Source: JBBSIG01 sp038232215 (GTDB taxonomy: Bacteria; Actinomycetota; Thermoleophilia; Gaiellales; Gaiellaceae). From it: DNA of 7,003 nt. The stretch is taken from contig JBBSIG010000136.1 in NCBI GenBank assembly GCA_038232215.1, forward strand, positions 1 to 7,003, written 5' to 3'. Of the stretch, positions 5,078 to 7,003 are shown one piece after another. The position numbers and the translations under genes are program-made. The notes under the pieces were generated by a model, which saw nothing but the letters and a program-made list of their open reading frames with translations, was not told the DNA's origin and did not search any database. The first letter of the stretch is position 1. Each line of letters opens with the position of its first letter.

Positions 5078-5737
5078 TCAGCTCAGGCTCCGGGCCCGGC
5101 TCTGCTCGCGCCGCCACTCCTCGATTCGCCCGTGATCGCCCGAGAGCAGGACGTCCGGGACACGCCAGCCGCGGAACTCGGCCGGACGCGTGTAGTGCGG
5201 GTACTCCAGCCCGCCCTCGAGCGCCTCCGAGAAGCTCTCGACGACCCCGGACTCGTCGCTCCCGAGCGCGCCGGGAAGCCGGCGCACGACCGCGTCCACG
5301 AGCACGAGCGCGGGCAGCTCTCCGCCCGAGAGGACGTAGGGCCCGATGGAGATCGCGTCGGAGGCGAGGTGGGTCACGATGCGCTCGTCGAAGCCCTCGA
5401 AACGCGCCGAGAGAAGCGTCAGGCGACTCTCGCCCGCGAGCTCCTCGACCGTCGCCTGGGTGAGCTGCCGCCCCTGCGGCGTCAGCGCGACGACGCGGTG
5501 TGCCGGCTGACCGCCGTACGCCGCGTCGAGGGCGGCGGCCACCACGTCGACCCGCAGGACCATCCCGGCGCCGCCCCCGTACGGGGCGTCGTCGACCTCG
5601 CCCGAGCGGAGCGGCGTGGTGTCGCGGTAGTTGAGCAGCCGGAGCTCGAGCTCGCGCCCGAGCACCGCGGCGAGTGGTCGCTGCTCGGTCATCCACGCGA
5701 ACGCGTGCGGAACGAGGGTGAAGACGTCGAGCTGCAA
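5078..5737 (-). CDS. trmD: tRNA (guanine(37)-N1)-methyltransferase
   Basis: TrmD transfers a methyl group from S-adenosylmethionine to N1 of G37 in tRNAs reading CNN, UGG and CGG-type codons, preventing +1 frameshifting; it is a SPOUT-class enzyme with a trefoil knot and acts as a dimer. Motifs in the 219-residue product: QLDVFTLVP at the N-terminus, DDAPYGGGAGMVLR (49-62), LLSARFEGFDERI (108-120), the knot segment ISIGPYVLSGGELPA (129-143), EYPHYTRPAEFRGW (178-191) and VPDVLLSGDHGRIEEWRR (193-210). It is somewhat shorter than the E. coli enzyme (255) because the C-terminal domain ends early. TTG at 5737 is selected because it puts M-x-x-DVFTL at the N-terminus as in the family; it starts 13 bp after the rimM stop. 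The stop is close to, or overlaps, the lepB start. Confidence 0.98.
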   Translation of the reverse strand: MQLDVFTLVPHAFAWMTEQRPLAAVLGRELELRLLNYRDTTPLRSGEVDDAPYGGGAGMVLRVDVVAAALDAAYGGQPAHRVVALTPQGRQLTQATVEELAGESRLTLLSARFEGFDERIVTHLASDAISIGPYVLSGGELPALVLVDAVVRRLPGALGSDESGVVESFSEALEGGLEYPHYTRPAEFRGWRVPDVLLSGDHGRIEEWRREQSRARSLS

Positions 5738-5750
5738 GGCGAGCGCGAGG

Positions 5751-6221
5751 TTACCCGGCCTCGACGAGGCCGGGCGCGATCAAGATGCGGCCGGCCTCCA
5801 GGTCGACCGCTCGGACCCAGGCGGAGACGAGCGGGAGCGCGAGGCCGCTGTCGAGCTCCAGCACGTCGTTCGCGACGCCCGGCTCCACCGCCTGGACGCG
5901 GCCGAGCGCGCGGCCTCCCTCCTCCTCGACCGCGAGCCCGACGAGCTGGAAGACGTAGTACGCGCCCTCCTCGGGCGGCGGCAGCTCATCCCGCGGAACC
6001 TCGAGAGCGGCGCCGCGCTCGACCGGGCGGTCGAGCCGGATCACGGGGCGCCCACGCGCCCGCCTCGCGGCGACGACGCGCGCGGGCTCACCCGCCGCGA
6101 GCAGACGGGCCCCGACGGCGAACCGCTCGGCCGCCTCGCTCGGCTCCTCGACGACGAAGGAGCCGTCGAGCCCGTGGGGGCGGCCGACGCGGCCGACGAC
6201 GACGGGCTCGCTCGCCCTCAA
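5751..6221 (-). CDS. rimM: ribosome maturation factor RimM
   Basis: RimM binds ribosomal protein S19 and helps 30S head assembly and 16S rRNA processing. The 156-residue product has the two family domains: an N-terminal beta-barrel starting with VVVGRVGRPHGLDGSFVV (7-24), and a C-terminal PRC barrel with AYYVFQLVGLAV (87-98), ALGRVQAVEPGVANDVLEL (105-123, conserved AND at 117-119), ALPLVSAWVRAVDLEAGRIL (128-147). It is shorter than E. coli RimM (182) but within range. The TTG start at 6221 overlaps the stop of the upstream phosphodiesterase by 4 bp (TTGA), so translation is probably coupled. The gene is directly followed by trmD, the classic pair. The usual upstream partners rpsP and KH-domain protein are not next to it here. 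Confidence 0.96.
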   Translation of the reverse strand: MRASEPVVVGRVGRPHGLDGSFVVEEPSEAAERFAVGARLLAAGEPARVVAARRARGRPVIRLDRPVERGAALEVPRDELPPPEEGAYYVFQLVGLAVEEEGGRALGRVQAVEPGVANDVLELDSGLALPLVSAWVRAVDLEAGRILIAPGLVEAG

Positions 6222-6964
6222 GCCGACGCGCCGGCAGCGAGCCGCTCGAAGAAGTCCGTCGCCTCGTCGGCGGAAGGAGGCGCCAGCAGGTTCTCGCGCG
6301 CGAAGCCGACCGCATCGGGATAGCCGCTCGCCCGCACGGCGATCGCGGCCGCCTGGACGTCGTAGTCCGTCCTGCGGAGCTCGACGTCCGGCCCGAGGAG
6401 CGCCCAGTACGCGCCCGGCTCGCCCTCGTACGGCATGCCGACGCTGCCCGCGTTGACCAGGCGCACACGCCCGATCAAGCGGTCGAACTGCACGTGGGTG
6501 TGGCCGCAGACGACGGTCCGCTCCTCGACGCCCGCCAGGATCGGCGCCAGACGCTCGGGCGAGGTGCCTCGCGTGAGGATCTCCTCGTCGTCACGCGGCG
6601 AGCCGTGGCAGAAGAGCGTGGGCCCGAGGCCGGCCACCTCCAGAACCTGCGACTCCGGAAGGCTGCCGAGGAATCCCCGCTGCTCGTCCGAGAGCTGCGA
6701 CGCCGTCCAGGTCAGAGCGCGGGCGGCCGCCTCGTTTACTCCCTTCTGAGTGGGCGCCGCCACCTCGCGGTCGGCGTTGCCCCTGACGAAGCGGGCTCGC
6801 TCGCCGAGACGCCTCAGCGCCTCGAGCGTCGCGGCCGGGAAGGGGCCCGCCGCGAGATCGCCCCCTACGAGCACGACGTCGACCTCGGCTCGCTGCACGT
6901 CCTCCAGAGCGGCCTCGAGCGCCGGAAGGTTGCCGTGGACGTCGTACAGCGCCGCGACGCGCAC
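6218..6964 (-). CDS. calcineurin-like metallophosphodiesterase (YfcE/MJ0936-type)
   Basis: A 248-residue member of the calcineurin-like phosphoesterase superfamily, of the small YfcE/MJ0936-like type that hydrolyses phosphodiester or phosphomonoester bonds with two metal ions. All metal-binding motifs are in place: D8-V-H10-G-N, G34-G-D36, R-G-N63-A-D65, H120 in LFCHGSP, and G-H155-T-H157. The C-terminal 60 residues (from about 185) extend past the catalytic fold with a helical tail. No signal peptide, so cytoplasmic. GTG at 6964 gives MRVAALYDVHGN, the standard N-terminus. The gene overlaps rimM by 4 bp, so it belongs to the same transcription unit, but its substrate and any link to ribosome maturation are unknown. 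A possible upstream reading frame ends 2 bp before its start. Confidence 0.93.
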   Translation of the reverse strand: MRVAALYDVHGNLPALEAALEDVQRAEVDVVLVGGDLAAGPFPAATLEALRRLGERARFVRGNADREVAAPTQKGVNEAAARALTWTASQLSDEQRGFLGSLPESQVLEVAGLGPTLFCHGSPRDDEEILTRGTSPERLAPILAGVEERTVVCGHTHVQFDRLIGRVRLVNAGSVGMPYEGEPGAYWALLGPDVELRRTDYDVQAAAIAVRASGYPDAVGFARENLLAPPSADEATDFFERLAAGASA

Positions 6965-6966
6965 GC

Positions 6967-7003
6967 TCAGGGATCGAGCCGGGAGAGACCGATCGTCAAT
7001 CCA
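6967..7003 (-). CDS. possible C-terminal tail of an upstream gene (partial)
   Basis: Reading leftward from the window edge, one frame ends GLTIGLSRLDP followed by TGA at 6969-6967, two bases before the GTG of the phosphodiesterase. Tight spacing in this operon makes a preceding gene likely, but 11 residues are too few to identify it, and another frame is also open across the edge. Confidence 0.2.
   Translation of the reverse strand, partial: GLTIGLSRLDP

Noticed and set aside
5082..5696. Extended lepB frame reaching an ATG at 5696 (413 residues)
   Set aside because: The added part overlaps trmD almost entirely and is Arg/Ala/Gly-rich with no signal peptidase similarity.
1..7003. tRNA, rRNA, CRISPR array or attachment site
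   Set aside because: No cloverleaf-like segment with a T-loop, no rRNA signature, no regularly spaced direct repeats and no integrase were seen on either strand.

Overview
The window is 7 kb of very GC-rich DNA (by eye around 70% G+C). Codons end mostly in G or C, and GTG and TTG starts are common. The gene content is chromosomal housekeeping from a high-GC Gram-positive bacterium. The order phosphodiesterase-rimM-trmD-lepB-rplS-rnhB-yraN-comM, the style of the proteins and several leaderless-looking promoters suggest an actinobacterial lineage, possibly a deep-branching soil group such as Thermoleophilia. That placement is inference; no rRNA or marker search was possible.

Minus strand, right to left from 6964 to about 2538: a calcineurin-like phosphodiesterase, rimM (16S rRNA/30S maturation), trmD (tRNA m1G37 methyltransferase), lepB (signal peptidase I), rplS (ribosomal protein L19), rnhB (RNase HII), yraN (UPF0102 nuclease-fold protein) and a small proline-rich hypothetical gene. 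Most genes overlap by 4 bp or sit a few tens of bases apart, so they look like one operon for ribosome/tRNA maturation, secretion and RNA/DNA hybrid repair. A strong hairpin between rplS and rnhB may separate the highly expressed ribosomal part from the tail.

Between yraN and the small gene lies a 231-241 bp non-coding element (2791-3031) with 77-bp imperfect terminal inverted repeats. Each arm also folds into two hairpins, and the two arms differ by a compensatory base-pair change. Removing the element and one CTAG rejoins yraN and the small gene as tightly spaced neighbours. It is best read as a MITE-like or REP/BIME-like insertion at a CTAG target and is the most interesting item in the window.

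Plus strand, 1265-2519: a type II toxin-antitoxin pair (Phd/YefM-type antitoxin and VapC-type PIN toxin, overlapping by 11 bp), preceded by a palindrome that overlaps a putative leaderless -10, then a Nudix hydrolase of the ADP-ribose pyrophosphatase type. This block runs opposite to everything else and separates the operon from comM.

Minus strand, 1169 to the left edge: comM (YifB family, Mg-chelatase-like AAA+ ATPase of transformation), cut by the window edge after 389 residues. No tRNA, rRNA, CRISPR array or phage gene is visible. Apart from the 2791-3031 element there is no gene-free stretch longer than about 110 bases.
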